Shown one piece after another: positions 1 to 12,700 of a stretch of DNA of 64,000 nucleotides. Below the pieces are notes generated by a model that made no database searches, was not told the DNA's origin, and saw only the letters and a program-made list of their open reading frames with translations. A program made the position numbers and the translations under genes. Numbering within the stretch: the first letter of the stretch is position 1; each line of letters starts with the position of its first letter. Location of the stretch: contig CM040743.1 in the NCBI GenBank assembly GCA_022829145.1, forward strand, positions 8,504,646 to 8,568,645, given 5' to 3'. Source of the stretch: Albula goreensis. Taxonomy: Eukaryota > Chordata > Actinopteri > Albuliformes > Albulidae.

Positions 1-3000
1 ACAAGCCACTGTCACAAGTGCTCTGGGGACAGGAAATGGACTAAGTTTTGCATACAAAATCTTTCTCAATTTTCTTTTTTTTGTTTTTTTTTTTTTATCT
101 GTTCCACATTGTTCAGTGTTCTGTCAGGTTTCCCTCAGGCGAATGGAATTTTGACTTGATTTCAGGTCATTAAAGGAAAAACTGCTGAAACATCTTTTAC
201 AGGGACTTGAATTCTTTCAGTTCTGTTTTTTCTGAGCTTGCCAAAATTCCACCCTCCAAACTCCCTGCCCCAAGTGCCCCTCCCTAGAATCACATTGTTG
301 GGGGGGGGGGGAATAATTGAGAAAATAAATATGCACCACGCGAAAAGAAAAAGGGTTTAGCTCGAAGGCAAGCTGTCAAATGCTGCATTCCCAAAAGGCC
401 TTTTGGGTTTAGTTTTTAGTTTTTGGTTTAGTTTTTTGCTCTCGGTTTGGAAATTCTTAAGTTGTTATGGTCTGCTGTTGCTTTTTTTTTTTTAGCAGAA
501 ATTGTAGCAAACCCCTGATTTGTGGAAGTGCTTTTGTCTGCTGAGAATAGATAAACAAGCTCTTTTGTGACCAAATTTTACCAGACCAGGGTATTTATGG
601 GGATGTCACTGCTCTTGTGTCCAGTGTGGTTTAACAAGGGCCACAGTCTTCCTGCAGTCGTACCTCCATTAGCACTAGATAGTTCAGACTTTAAACACTG
701 AAGTGCTGTCCTCATGCAAATAAATTGGCTTTCCTGAGGTGGCAAGGAGTCCCTTTCAGCATGTTGCAAACTCACTCTTGAATCTTAGCGCTGTAGTCCA
801 TGGGCTCTGGAGTGGCTTGCAGTGTTTCTCTCAGTCCCAGCTCTTTGCTCATTAGCGTACCCCTCAACTGCACTGCAACTTGATCCACCATTTCCTGCCC
901 GTTTCTGTCCATGAAATTTTCAGCAGTGGGACTGAATCTCCAGGCTTCCTCCTTGTCCCTCGCGTGCACTCCGCAGCCAGCGCTTGCGACGGCGAAGTGT
1001 GGCTCTCAACGAGAAACACCAGAGCAGTGAAACGCCGCAGCCGGCATTGCTCAGCTGGTGTTTGAGCTGCTGCCAAAATAAAATATGGAAATTGTATTTC
1101 CTGTCTCTAACCCTCCACAACAATTACAATAAGGTTTATTGAAGCTTATTTGCCCAGTCCACTCAAAAAATTGTGGACTTTCACACCTGTGAAGGCACAG
1201 TGTCTTGAGTGTAGTCCAAGTTTTCAGACTGCAGCTTGGAGAGGATAACAGTTTTATTGGTGTCACAAAGTAATGCTAGAATTACCCTCTCACAATTCCC
1301 AACCTGCTAAAACAATGTGTGCCGGGCCAAAGACAGAAAAAAAAAAAATTCACTGCTGTTGTCCAACAACAGGTCAAAGGCACCATTCAGTAAAATTAGG
1401 AGGTATGTGCATTTAGAAGTGGGACCATAATTCACGTTAATGTTTTGACATCTGTGGAACACGTCATAATAGCAGTGACATTCTGTTTGAAACCAAATGT
1501 TTCCATTTCTCTTTAATTGCAGTCTGTCTCCAACAGTCAGAGCACTTCACTGAAATCTTGCGTTTTTCTCATATGTCAATAATTTGAATGTGGGGGGGAA
1601 AGTCTGTAGTTTGTCAATGCTGGCCTGGCAGCCACTAACACAAGCTTCTCTGATCTGACATGCTCCCAAAAGTGCGTTCCCCTGATCTACATACATGGTA
1701 AAAGCTATTTTCTCACCCCCCACACACAACTCCAGTGTGTTCTGTACTGTAAGATTATGCAAAGTGATACCTACACATGGCTTTAGGGACTCAATGTAAT
1801 TTTATTTTATATCCTTTTCTCCAGACTGGATTTTCCTCATTGCAAGACCATTCTGTGTACATGCTTGAAGTTGTTTCCTAGGAAACGGAAACACTTCTCT
1901 GGGGACAGTGTTCCAGCTGTTTCACATCTTGTCATTATTCAGGAGGAGGAGTTTTGTTTTCTGTAAATGTGTGCATTTGGGCACTTATTTGTCTGAATGT
2001 GTGATAATGCAGGGACTTTGTGCCACTTCCTGGAGTACCACTAATGCATGGTCTTACTATTGCCAATCAGTTTTGTTTTGCTTGAGCCTCACATTTCTTG
2101 CACGCTCCCTAGAGTGATTATGTGTATTTGAGATATGTTTATTTGGGCATACCAAGCACTCACCAAGTAGGTGGCCCATAGACGGGTATTAGATGAACAT
2201 TTGGTCCAGCCCACCAAACACACACACACCCAAGGTTTGGTTTTTAGGTTACCTTTAAGTAAACATTTTGGGGGTTTAGAGCGACTCTCCTTACAGCAGA
2301 GATTGGTGACCTCAGGAGTGAGTTTTACCAGAATCACAACTTATCACAAAGGGAATGATGGGAGATGAAGTCCAAAGATAGTGTAAATATACTTCTATTC
2401 TTGGGTCTGTGGACTTCATCTACCATTAACAGTGCTACCAAAGCTGGCCCAACATTTGTCTCATGAAGTTATCCTGGTGTAGATTCTCTAGTGTGAGAGA
2501 GTTTGTGGTGGGGAAGAACTTAACCTTAATCTGATTCCGTGGACCACAGGAGGTTCCAGCTGTGACTTTAACACCATTGTTGAGATGGGGGCCGGGGGCG
2601 GGGGATGGGGCAGGCGGTTCACTAAAATGCTAAAACTGGCGAGTCCCAATGGAGTCACCATGTGTGCGTTTTCTTTTTTTTTTGGCTTCCTCACCCCGCC
2701 TGCGCCTCTCCAGGTTTCCAGGGTGATTGGAAGTGTAAACCAAAATGTAAATGCTTTATTTTTTTTTTCCTTGATAAGAAGATGATTAAAAAGACATAGC
2801 TTTGGGATCTCAGTATTTGGTGTGGTTAATTTTGTCTGTCACGCTTTGTTTGTTTTCTATGCCCAGGGGTTCCCCAGTGCCCTGGCCGAATTCCTGACCC
2901 CCGGCCTCCAAAATCTGGCCACCTAATCACCCCCTCCCCTTTTAAACTGGCTTAATCATTACCGTCTACTCCACCACAGCTGGTATGTGCTGAGTGTTCT

Positions 3001-5480
3001 GGCACAAAATGTCTGCCGTGCAACACCCAGGTGGATGTCACACATCGGTGGAGGCGGTTGTGGCGATGAGCTTCCCCCTTAGACCGTATATAAATGCATG
3101 CAAATGTAATCCATTAAGAAAAGTTGCCCGCAATCTGGGAGGCAAGATAGGAATTTAACGGGATGCCTTGCGGGAATGACAGGGAGAAGAAAGGGAATTC
3201 TGGGATAGGATTTTCAGTGAACTCAGGCAGGCTGCCAATCTGGGATGGAGGCTGGAGCTGAAACCAGGAAAAGATGGGGCTTGGACAGAGATTTAAACGG
3301 TATTTGGAGTTTGTTTTAGAGATGATTTTTTGGGGGCGGGGGATTGGGGGCTTGTCTTGATGGATCAGATTTTGGAGATGAGCCTGTGGGTCCTTAAGGC
3401 CCTGCAGGCCTGTGGGAGTAGCACGGTCCTTGAAGATCGGCGGGGTTCCGTCTGTTCCTTCAGTAGAGGGGTGAAGGAGAGGAAGGTTTTCTTTTTTTTT
3501 TTTTTTTTTCTGCACCATCTGACTGAGAGAAGCCTTGCGTGATCTCCCCCTGCCGCCTGCTTCCTTCCGCATCTGAACTCTGGAGACCCCTGGCTGTCCA
3601 TTACACCACCGACAAAGAATGCTCACTTTTGGCTCCTGTTCAGTCGCAGTTATTGTTTTGTTTCATTTGTGTGTGTGGTTGCTTGTGTGTTGGTGACAGT
3701 CCCTTGCATGGTGCTTTCAGTTTGGAAGCTCACCACCCCCCTCCCCATGAAATTAAGTCAGACCTTTGCCCCCCTGTTGTCCCCAGGGTCTATGGTTTAT
3801 TGGCCCCAAAATGAGCTTGGAAGAAAATTCCTACCCGCAAATAAAGTCTGTCCCAATTTTCCATACGATCTAGAAAAAAAGTCTGAGCTATGTTAAACGA
3901 TGAATTAGGGGTGTCACTAATGCGGTGTCTGGTTTATTTAAGCGAATGAAGACAGTGTTATGCATTCTTATTTGGAGATTAAGTTTGGAGTTTTGTTCAT
4001 AATATTCCTCTAAAATATGCACAAAAAATGCACAAACGTTTTCATACAAAAGCAGAGTGCCCAGGGTAAGCCTCAATACTTGCCAAAACAAGTACTTCGC
4101 GTTATAACCAGGACTGTAAACTGATGCCTTTCAACGACGAAATGAATGGAAATGAAGCTTTTGATACGGTCTTGTTGGGTTTGCATACTTTTCAAATAAA
4201 ACGCTGCGGTGAGTCAAATGACTGCCTGGTTTGTTTATAAAAAAAAAGGTAGGTGAACACGATGAACGCGCCTGCCAATGATTGTGAGAGTGACAGGAGA
4301 AATGTTTCATTTAACCGAGGCTCTGACAGCTTCATCACCCAACAAGAAAAATGAGAAATAAACGTGGTAACATGTTCTCAATAAACGTTGTTGCTAGGGC
4401 GATCACTGTCAATAATCCACAATAAACAATTATTTCTTGAATTGCCAAATAATATGAGGGAGGATTAGATACTTCTGTCCTTGGGGACCATTTTGGAACG
4501 TTTGCACATTCTTGTGGAAATGCTTAATTTTATGCCAGTTTATGAATGTAAACAATTTATGATCACAGGAAGGTGTTCGGATTTTGGATAACTTTCTTAC
4601 TTTAGTGTTCAATCAGTTTGTCATTTTTGTAACAGATGACGCAAAAGCTCCCCCTCAGCTTGAACAGACGTATTGGTAGGAGTGGGGGGAAACAATCAAT
4701 TTTGATGAAAGTGATATTTATGCATTATAGCAACTGATGACACCAAATGCAATTCTATGAAACCTTACTGTCAAGGTATAAGGCATTGACTTTTAATAAC
4801 ATTGGCTCCCATTTTCCATTGACGTATCTGCGGGGAGGGAACTCCCAGGCTCATTAGCAACTAGCCTAAACATGACAACACTGAGCCTGCAGCCAGCTCA
4901 TTCGAGGTGTTGGGCTGAGACCATTCATTCATGAGAAGCGTTATTTCCCTCTATTTATTTCATTTCTAAATATGAAAAAAAGATATTTCTGTGAGCTTTT
5001 CATTAACCAAAATCTCACTTCAGGACACGTTGATATGTGTAAAGGCATAGTCTAATGCAATATCATTACCAGTATATATTTTAATTTATTCTTTGTATTT
5101 ATTGAAGGAGGGGCATTATCATAACTCCATTCGCCAAATTCCCTCACATTCACGGGCAATACTGATGTAAGAATTATGCTGAAAATGTCTTTCACTCGTA
5201 ACGCAAAATCGAGTGCGTTCAAAAAGACAAGAGATACCTAGTAATACCCGAATATGACTGGCCAGTGTTTTATTTAGTTGGTGGGCTGTTCTCTTCCGCG
5301 TCGCAACAGTTTTCGGGAGCCTCTGGACCTGGCAACAACATCGCTGTTCAACAGCTGTCTGTTGAATCGTGAAAGGGAGATGCAAATAACGCGGGCAGGG
5401 ACGTGTACCATTTGCCACTGACTGACGCATATCAGCAACTTGCCTCAGGACTTGAATTTTATTTGGTGGTGATATGGTTG
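1..5480. other. Upstream intergenic region, no gene recognised
   Basis: About 5.5 kb of AT-rich sequence before the thbs3 promoter. I read both strands and see only short open frames of fewer than 175 codons, with no recognisable protein family, no run of exon-like blocks and no RNA gene. It contains homopolymer runs (poly-G near 299-311, poly-T near 3491-3510) and the short inverted repeat listed separately. In mammals metaxin-1 lies head-to-head with THBS3; no metaxin exon is visible here on the minus strand. Confidence 0.6.
2355..2430. repeat. Short inverted repeat with 35-nt loop
   Basis: AGATGAAGTCCA at 2363-2374 is the exact reverse complement of TGGACTTCATCT at 2410-2421. The pairing continues imperfectly on both sides of each arm. 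It would form a 12-bp hairpin stem and may be the remnant of a small palindromic element. No function is inferred. Confidence 0.6.
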
Positions 5481-5746
5481 AAATGTGTGTGACACCCCGC
5501 GCGGCGAGGATCACAAGAGACTGAGAAACTCCCTCACTGATACTCTCACTCAGCGCGCATTCTTCAGAACGAGTCACCTCTCCGCCTGACCGCGAGGTCA
5601 GCGTGCCGCGAAGGAATCTAATAACGAATTGATACGATTTTTAGTTTACACCGGCACCAGGGGACTCGCGACAGGTGTTTTTCTTCTTTTGTGTCTTGGT
5701 ATTTGGTGGGATTTTTGCTGACATCCCTGCACCGTTTTCGAGGAAC
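5480..5746 (+). promoter_or_regulatory. thbs3: thbs3 promoter and 5'UTR region
   Basis: The 250 bases before the thbs3 start codon are richer in CpG than the surrounding AT-rich DNA, with CGCGCGGCG near 5497, GCGCGC near 5552 and CCGCGAGG near 5588. There is no TATA box close to the start, which suggests a CpG-type promoter with a start site somewhere in 5,560-5,660. The exact start cannot be placed from sequence. The TTTACACC and CTCGCGACAGG stretch at 5644-5675 is probably already 5'UTR. Confidence 0.5.
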
Positions 5747-8700
5747 ATGGGTGCAAAATCGACAATGCCAGCTTTACTTTTTGTCTCCGCTTCACTACTT
5801 TTCTGTGTCTGTGACTCTTCGGAGATGCAAGGTAGGTTGCTGAAACGCTTTGCAATGTGGCGTTCTTTTTGAAAAAAGGCGTACAACATGAAGTAATTTC
5901 AGTTTGTATTAAAAGTTGTAGATTGCTTGACATTGTGCTGTTATTTCTACTGACACATTAAAACTCAGTTTCTCATGCGGTAAGTTTAAAACGGGTTGCC
6001 TTTTATTCGGTTTGTTGTCCTGGCTATCTTTTACTTCGAGCATGAATGAATGGTAAATGCACCGCAATTACTGCACCCTTTGTATGGTTGAGTTCACAGT
6101 GAAAAGCGCTTAAGTGCACACTATGAAAAGAGATGCAAAAGACTTTGGCTCATAAAGGCGACGTAGCCTGCTCGCCACCCAGGGGCCACTAGTTTTTTGT
6201 TTTTCTATCAGCAGACAAACGCTGATGAAAGTTAGAGAAAGTCTTATCCACAAGCGCGTTGTAATTTGAGTTATGATAGTTTATCGAGAACTGACAACTG
6301 TGTTGGCCGTGAAACATGTAAATTACGGTTGTTCGCAAGTCCATCAAAAATGAATACTCCAGAGATGACCAGTGGTTGCTGCGACTGAACTTGTATCCAT
6401 TTTTAAAAAAACAAACCCAGTCATTTCTGTCGCTGTATTATGTATGACCACTAACAATCCAATTTGGATTTTGTGGGCTCTGATTAATAATATACTCGCA
6501 GCTGGTTTTGAGTTATATTTCCATATGTCAGAGGTATTTCTTTTGTGCCCAGAAATGTTTTTCTCCTCTGCCTTGCAATGCGCATTCCTACATTACATTC
6601 CGTTACATCTCTCATTTCATCACATCTTGTGACCCTCTCGTGCAGTTTGTAATAAACTGGGTGAGTTCACATCTGTTGTACCTCACTTTGTGATTCAAAT
6701 GCTGTCCAAGACACAGCTCCTCAGTTCACCCCCCAAAACCCTGCTCCTACAGAAGCCCCTGACGATGTGTCAGTCCTGAAGGAAAAAAAAATCCACTGTG
6801 GTAGTGGTAGTGTGGGGGGTGTTGCTATGGAAACCAAGCCCAAGATGCTTTGGCCACCTGTGAGAATGTTTCACGCAAGCAAAACATTTACAGCACATAT
6901 TGTTTCATTAGAAAAGAGCTGTGGGAGATGTAGTCAGAATGTAGCATGTAATCACATTTTAATCACAGTAAACACATGCTCTAATCAAGGCAGATAATTG
7001 CATAGTGTTGCTTGAAGCTGGCTAATGCATCACAGCAATGGGGGGTTATGGCAGTCTTATGGATCACCTCTAGCTTGCCTTGCCATGAGTTTGTTTTCTA
7101 TCTCCCAGCACCTAATCCAACGTGCAGCCGCTGCCAAAACTATGACCGCACCGTTCTCTCAGTGATGTCGAAACAGGGTTGCGCGGAGGCCAGAGGAGGA
7201 GCTCAAGGGGATTTTCTCCTCAGATCCTCAACCCAAATTTAATTAGGTCACATTTCAAAGACTCTTAGGTACATTTGCGGGTTTGAAGAACAGCTACTGC
7301 TTTTCTGATCTGTCCCTGAAACTAAACCAAAATCCATTCTGCAACTGGATGTGCTATGTTCCCTGTTGCGGAAGTTTAGTCTGGCTGGCCGGGTCAGTGT
7401 TCAAGTGGACAGATAAGGTGATGGAAGCTTCTTCAGGGAAAAGTGAGGGGAAAGAGGGAAAGAGGAAGTGAAGGAGAAAAAGAGAGTGGTTAGATGACAG
7501 GAGTGGAGCAGGGGAAACATATTTCTATCTCTTTCTTTTCCCAGTCTTTTAATGCCACGTCCTCTATGTCCTCCACTTCAAGGCTGTTGTTGAGGACCAT
7601 GGCTATCTCCGTCCACCCCGCACCCCCTCCCCTTTCGTACTTTGGCTGACGTCTAATGTGATCTCAAGGCTCATGGAAAAACGCATCTCCTCCCTCTGCC
7701 TCTATCTCTTTATCCATCCCCTGCTCTCCTCACCACCATCCTGGTCACGAGCCAGCCGGCTTTGTTCAAACTTGCCCGGGTTTGGAGCATCAGAGATAAA
7801 CGCAAGCAACAGGCAGGGAGTTAAGTGATCAACTTTAATTAACTAAATGCAGTTTTCAGATTCATTTATATTTGCCCTTAAATTACTTCTTCTTCACTTT
7901 GGCAGTATCTATGAATGTATTTCATGCCAATAAAGCAATCTGAATTTGAATTTGAGAGGGGGAGAGAGAGGTGGAAAGAAAGACAAGACAGACAGACAGT
8001 CAGAGGGGGAAAGAGAGAGAGAGAGAGGCAATGTGAGAGAGAGAGCGGGAGACAAGGAATGAGAGAGGAAGAGAGAGAAAGAGACAGGGAAAGAGGGAGA
8101 AAACCTTGTTATCATGGGCCAGGACACAGCATGGAGCCATCGTCATGTTATTCTTTCCCTCTGGGTCCCACTGGGCTTTGATTTTCTGCCATGTGTCAGA
8201 GTGAATAACAGTGAAGAGAGAGAGAGAGGAAGTAAAGATGTGAGGGGAGACTGATGGGAAGGAGAGAAAGAGGGAGAGAGGGAGAGGGTGAGTTAGGAAG
8301 TAAAGATATGAGGGGAGACGGATGGGAAGGAGAGAGGGCGAGAGAGAGAGGGGAGTTGGGGTGAGGAGAAGAGGTGAACAAGTTTTTAAGGAAAAATGGG
8401 AAAAGGGAAAATGAGAAAATGAGACGGGTACAATTGAGGAAAGAGGAAGGAAACAAGGGAGTCAAAGTGAGTTAGAAGAGGAGGAACAGAGGTGAGTGGA
8501 GAGGGGAACACATTGATAGAAAAGGAGAGCAAGAAAAGGTTTGAAATAGCATGAAAGGGTCCATGAAAAGGGGGAAAATCAAACCTGAGAGGGAAAAGAA
8601 CAGAGAGGGGACTAATGGAGGAGAGAAGGTGAATGGGGGTGATTTGTGAGACCTGGTTTCAGACGGAGCTGATTGACGTTGGCTGTGATTTTGGGGGTAG

Positions 8701-9736
8701 TGGGGTGTGTGTGGTCGAGGGGGGTGTAGGTGAAGGGTAAGGAGAGACAGCTGGAGGTGGGGGGCAGGGCCAGACCGGCTGAATGCATGCAGCGGCGAAG
8801 GGGAAAAAGAGGGAGGCAGAAACAGTGGAGAATCAATCAGGGGACCTCCCGCTCACCTAACCATGGGGCCCACAGACCGAGCTCCGGCTCTCCAGGAACA
8901 CCGCGCTGCGCTGCCTCCTCCAATCACATGTGTTTTAGTGGTTAGAGCGCAGCTCCGCGGCCCCGGGTGTGGGTTACAATCCTGCTGGAGCGCAGCCCCC
9001 AGCGTAACGTTCCTCCTGCGGTCATGAACAATGTTCTCTGCCTCCATTCCTTCCAGTAAAAAAAATTGTTTGAACTGGAAACAAGTCATGAGCAAAAACT
9101 GAAGCATGTGAATAAAGCCATAATGTGTCTCCCTATTCCTTTTCCTCTTGGCTGAGTGGAACATCTTTTTTTAAGTAGCCAATATGGAGAAGTGGTGATT
9201 TAGGTTATACAAAGCATTTATGTTATATTTATATTAAGATGCCTTAAAATAATCAATCTGTGAATTGCCGCAACAAACAAGCATCGATAATGCCAGTGGA
9301 GAGAGAGAGAGGGCCAGTTTCTCATTAGGGACAGAGCGGGAGAGTTAGTCCGCTCTTAGGGAGCGAGGTACGGTCTGGAGAGGTGGGCTTTCAGCCTGAG
9401 GTGAGGATTCCGTCGTTGTGGCAGCAGTGAGAGGTCATTCCCCCAATGAGGAAGCAGAGCACAGCTATGGAGCATGCAGTATAGAAGCTGCGTCATGGTA
9501 TTTTCATTTGTGATTCCCTGGGAAGGAAAACATACTCCATCACCACAAAACAACAAACATTACTGTACATGATGTAAGAGTATATACTTAATACAAAATG
9601 AGCACGTCTTCATTACCTATGAAGACCTCTTTAGTGTCAGTTTTCTGTAATGCTGGGTTGTAAGCAGCTGTGGTACTGTGCAGCGTGTGATGGAGATACA
9701 GGTTCCAGTCTGAGTCTCTGTGCTTTGTTCTTCAGT

Positions 9737-9773
<37 letters not shown>

Positions 9774-12700
9774 GACACACGCACGTGCACGCTTTCTGTC
9801 ATATCCAAACTCAGATTGCTTAATTGGTGTGACATGATAATTAATATATAGCCACAGCACAGTGAATTGTGAACATTTTAGCAGGGACGGCAATGTTTAG
9901 CACTGTGAGGCTAAACTAAAGAGGAGACAGTGGGCCGTCATCTCTGATTGATGTGGACTGCTGTGTGGATTCAGTACAGAGGGATCCAGGGTCCTGAGTG
10001 GAAGATTATGAGTTTATATCCAGGGCCTAGCAGTACCGCTGTTTTAGGAGCACAGTTTAACTTTGGAAAGTGGAGCAGCCATAAAACTGTAATTTACAAT
10101 GGAAGGAGGAACGCTTACATGCAAATCAGAGAGATACGTTTCTTGTGGTAAGCTAGGTGTTTATCATTAACATCGTATATTGGCACTGTTTGTGGTCGTA
10201 GTCATAGTTCTCTGTTGATCTTAGGTTGGGAAATTCCTTTCTCAAGGTGTGCCTCGGGTATTACACAATAAAACACTTTACACAGAAACAGATCAAAAAC
10301 GTGCAATGAAAGCCAAAATGGAAAGGGGATAGAGTACTCACTTTTATGCTCATTCCAAAAGGTACTCCATGAGAATCCCCTTTCTATTTATGTTGTACAT
10401 GTTGTCCGTGTTGCAGCAAAATCTTGCATGTTTTTTTTATTTCTCAGGAGCATCCAAAATTATGGTAGATGTCTGAATTTATGAGCACAGCATTTTAATG
10501 TAGTCACATGGGATTTTAATCCAACCTCATTTTTGTTGAGTTATGAGACACAGTACATACAGCTGTAACTTTTAACGTATGCAAAATAAATCCAAATAAT
10601 TAAAGTGTGACATTCAGGGTTTTTGAATGTCGCTAATGAGATGTATATTTTTGCCATGCTCATATTTTTGTACTAGCACCATGAAAAACTTTTAAATTAG
10701 CGGAAATGGTCTTGGGGTGGCCCAGAGCAATGACGTAGAATAACATTGCAAAATGGCTGAGAGGTCAGGAATCAGTGACTGGACTCCCAATGGGTTGAGC
10801 TGCAGCTGTAGCAAGGTGTGGGACACAGACAGGCGAGTGTCTCAGTGTGGGCCAGAGGATATAAACCAGAGAGCGCGTGGGTGAGCAGCTTCCCAAGCTG
10901 GGTCCCTTATGCTTATGCATAATTCACATGTGCATGTCTGCTCATTGGGACGCCAGAGGATGCATGTTCTGACATTGAAAAGAGCACACAAACACACACA
11001 CACACACACACACAACCACCCACACACACACGCTCACACATGCACACATATGCATGTCCACACACGCACAGACCACTGTGTTTATAATTTATGATCCATT
11101 GTCATTATATCTCCGTTCAAAGTCAATATCAGGCTTTTGATGACTGTTGTGTTCCAATGTGTGTTTTATGTGTATTTTTATGTTTTTTCTCATATTGTCT
11201 TTCACTGCACCCTCTTTCTTTCTCTCTCTCTATCTCTGTCCCTCCTCTCCTTTCCCAGTCATTGACATGCTGGCGCTGGACTCCAAGCAGAGCGTGTCCG
11301 TGGTGGAGAAGGTGACAGCGTCTCTGAACACGGCCAGCGACATCTACATCGTCTCCACCTTCCGCCTCCCACCAAGCTGGGCGGCATGCTGCTGGGCTTC
11401 TACGACAAGCAGGACAACAGGAAGTACCTGGAGCTGGCTGTCATGGGCAAGATCAACAAAGGTACCATGGGGGGGCGGGGCATTTCTCTTACACCCTCTA
11501 CCCCTGGGGTTTGAACCATGAGTCCAGGGCCTTTCGATAAGTTCAGTGCAGTGTGCCCCAGCTCGTCACCCTGCTAAAGTCTTAAGAGGTTGCAGGTTTG
11601 ATTCCCATGTATGACATTGTATTGCTTCAGTAAATATCCAGCAATGAATGGACAGCATGTAAAAATACAGGCTGTTTGAGTCATTGTGGATAAAAGCGCC
11701 TGTTTAATTGCCTGAATATAACTGTGGAGGTGAAGTTGGGAGGGCTGGAGAAAGTAACTGCAGAAAAATTGAAACAGGAATGGGGATATAGGCAAAAGGG
11801 CAGTTGTCTAAAAAGGAGGGAAAAAGGACCCTCACCAACAGGAAGGATGAGATAGACCTTACAATAGACAGCCCTTTTATCGCTGAACTTCAGTTTCTTC
11901 AGTGACTTAACTGAAAGCTATGTACCTGTGATTTACCTAACCCTCATGAATATTCATCAGCAGCAAATTGACACAGCTCATGAATATTAATTTTCTGTGC
12001 TCTGTTTTTTTTTAGGTAGTATCTAGTTATATACATGGATAGTGTGTAAAAATGCATGCTGTGTAAGTAACCCTGGCTAAGAGAGCCTGCTGAATGCCTG
12101 AACTGTAGTTTTAATGATGTAATGCCTTACAGCTCTGGTGCGCTACGTTCGGAGTGACGGGAAGCTCCACACTGTCAGTCTCCAGAATGTGAACCTGGCC
12201 GACGGGCAGTCCCAAACCCTCATCCTTCGGGTGGGCGGGCTCCGCCGGGACACCCTCAACCTGGAGCTCTACATCAACTGCCGATTGGCCGACTCCAGCC
12301 ATGGCCTCCCCTCATTGGTCCAGTTCCCATCTGACCCAGAGGCTGTTGATGTCCGTAATGGCTACAAGGCCTACGCCAGGTTACAGGTGACTGCCGCTGT
12401 GTCTGCCACTCGTTTCCTTTTCCAGTGTCTTTTCTGTTTTTTTTTTTGCTCCAGTTGAGCAGGTTCGTTGCATTTCTTATTGATTTTCTAATTTCAATTC
12501 TGATTCATATTCTCTGCATTTGATTCCACAAAACTAACTGTGGCAATGTCAGTTTCAGAAGTGCAATCAATAAAATACAATGTTATTGATTGATTCGTTG
12601 GATGATTGATTGATTGATTGATTGATTTGTTCATTCATCATTGCACTCTGTTGTGCTGCTTCTGGAACTTACTTCTGGAGCTCCTTCTGACTTTTAAAAC

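Noticed and set aside
5119-5577. 152-codon minus-strand frame just upstream of thbs3
   Set aside because: Checked as a possible metaxin or other divergent gene. No family similarity, and it overlaps the CpG-bearing promoter DNA.
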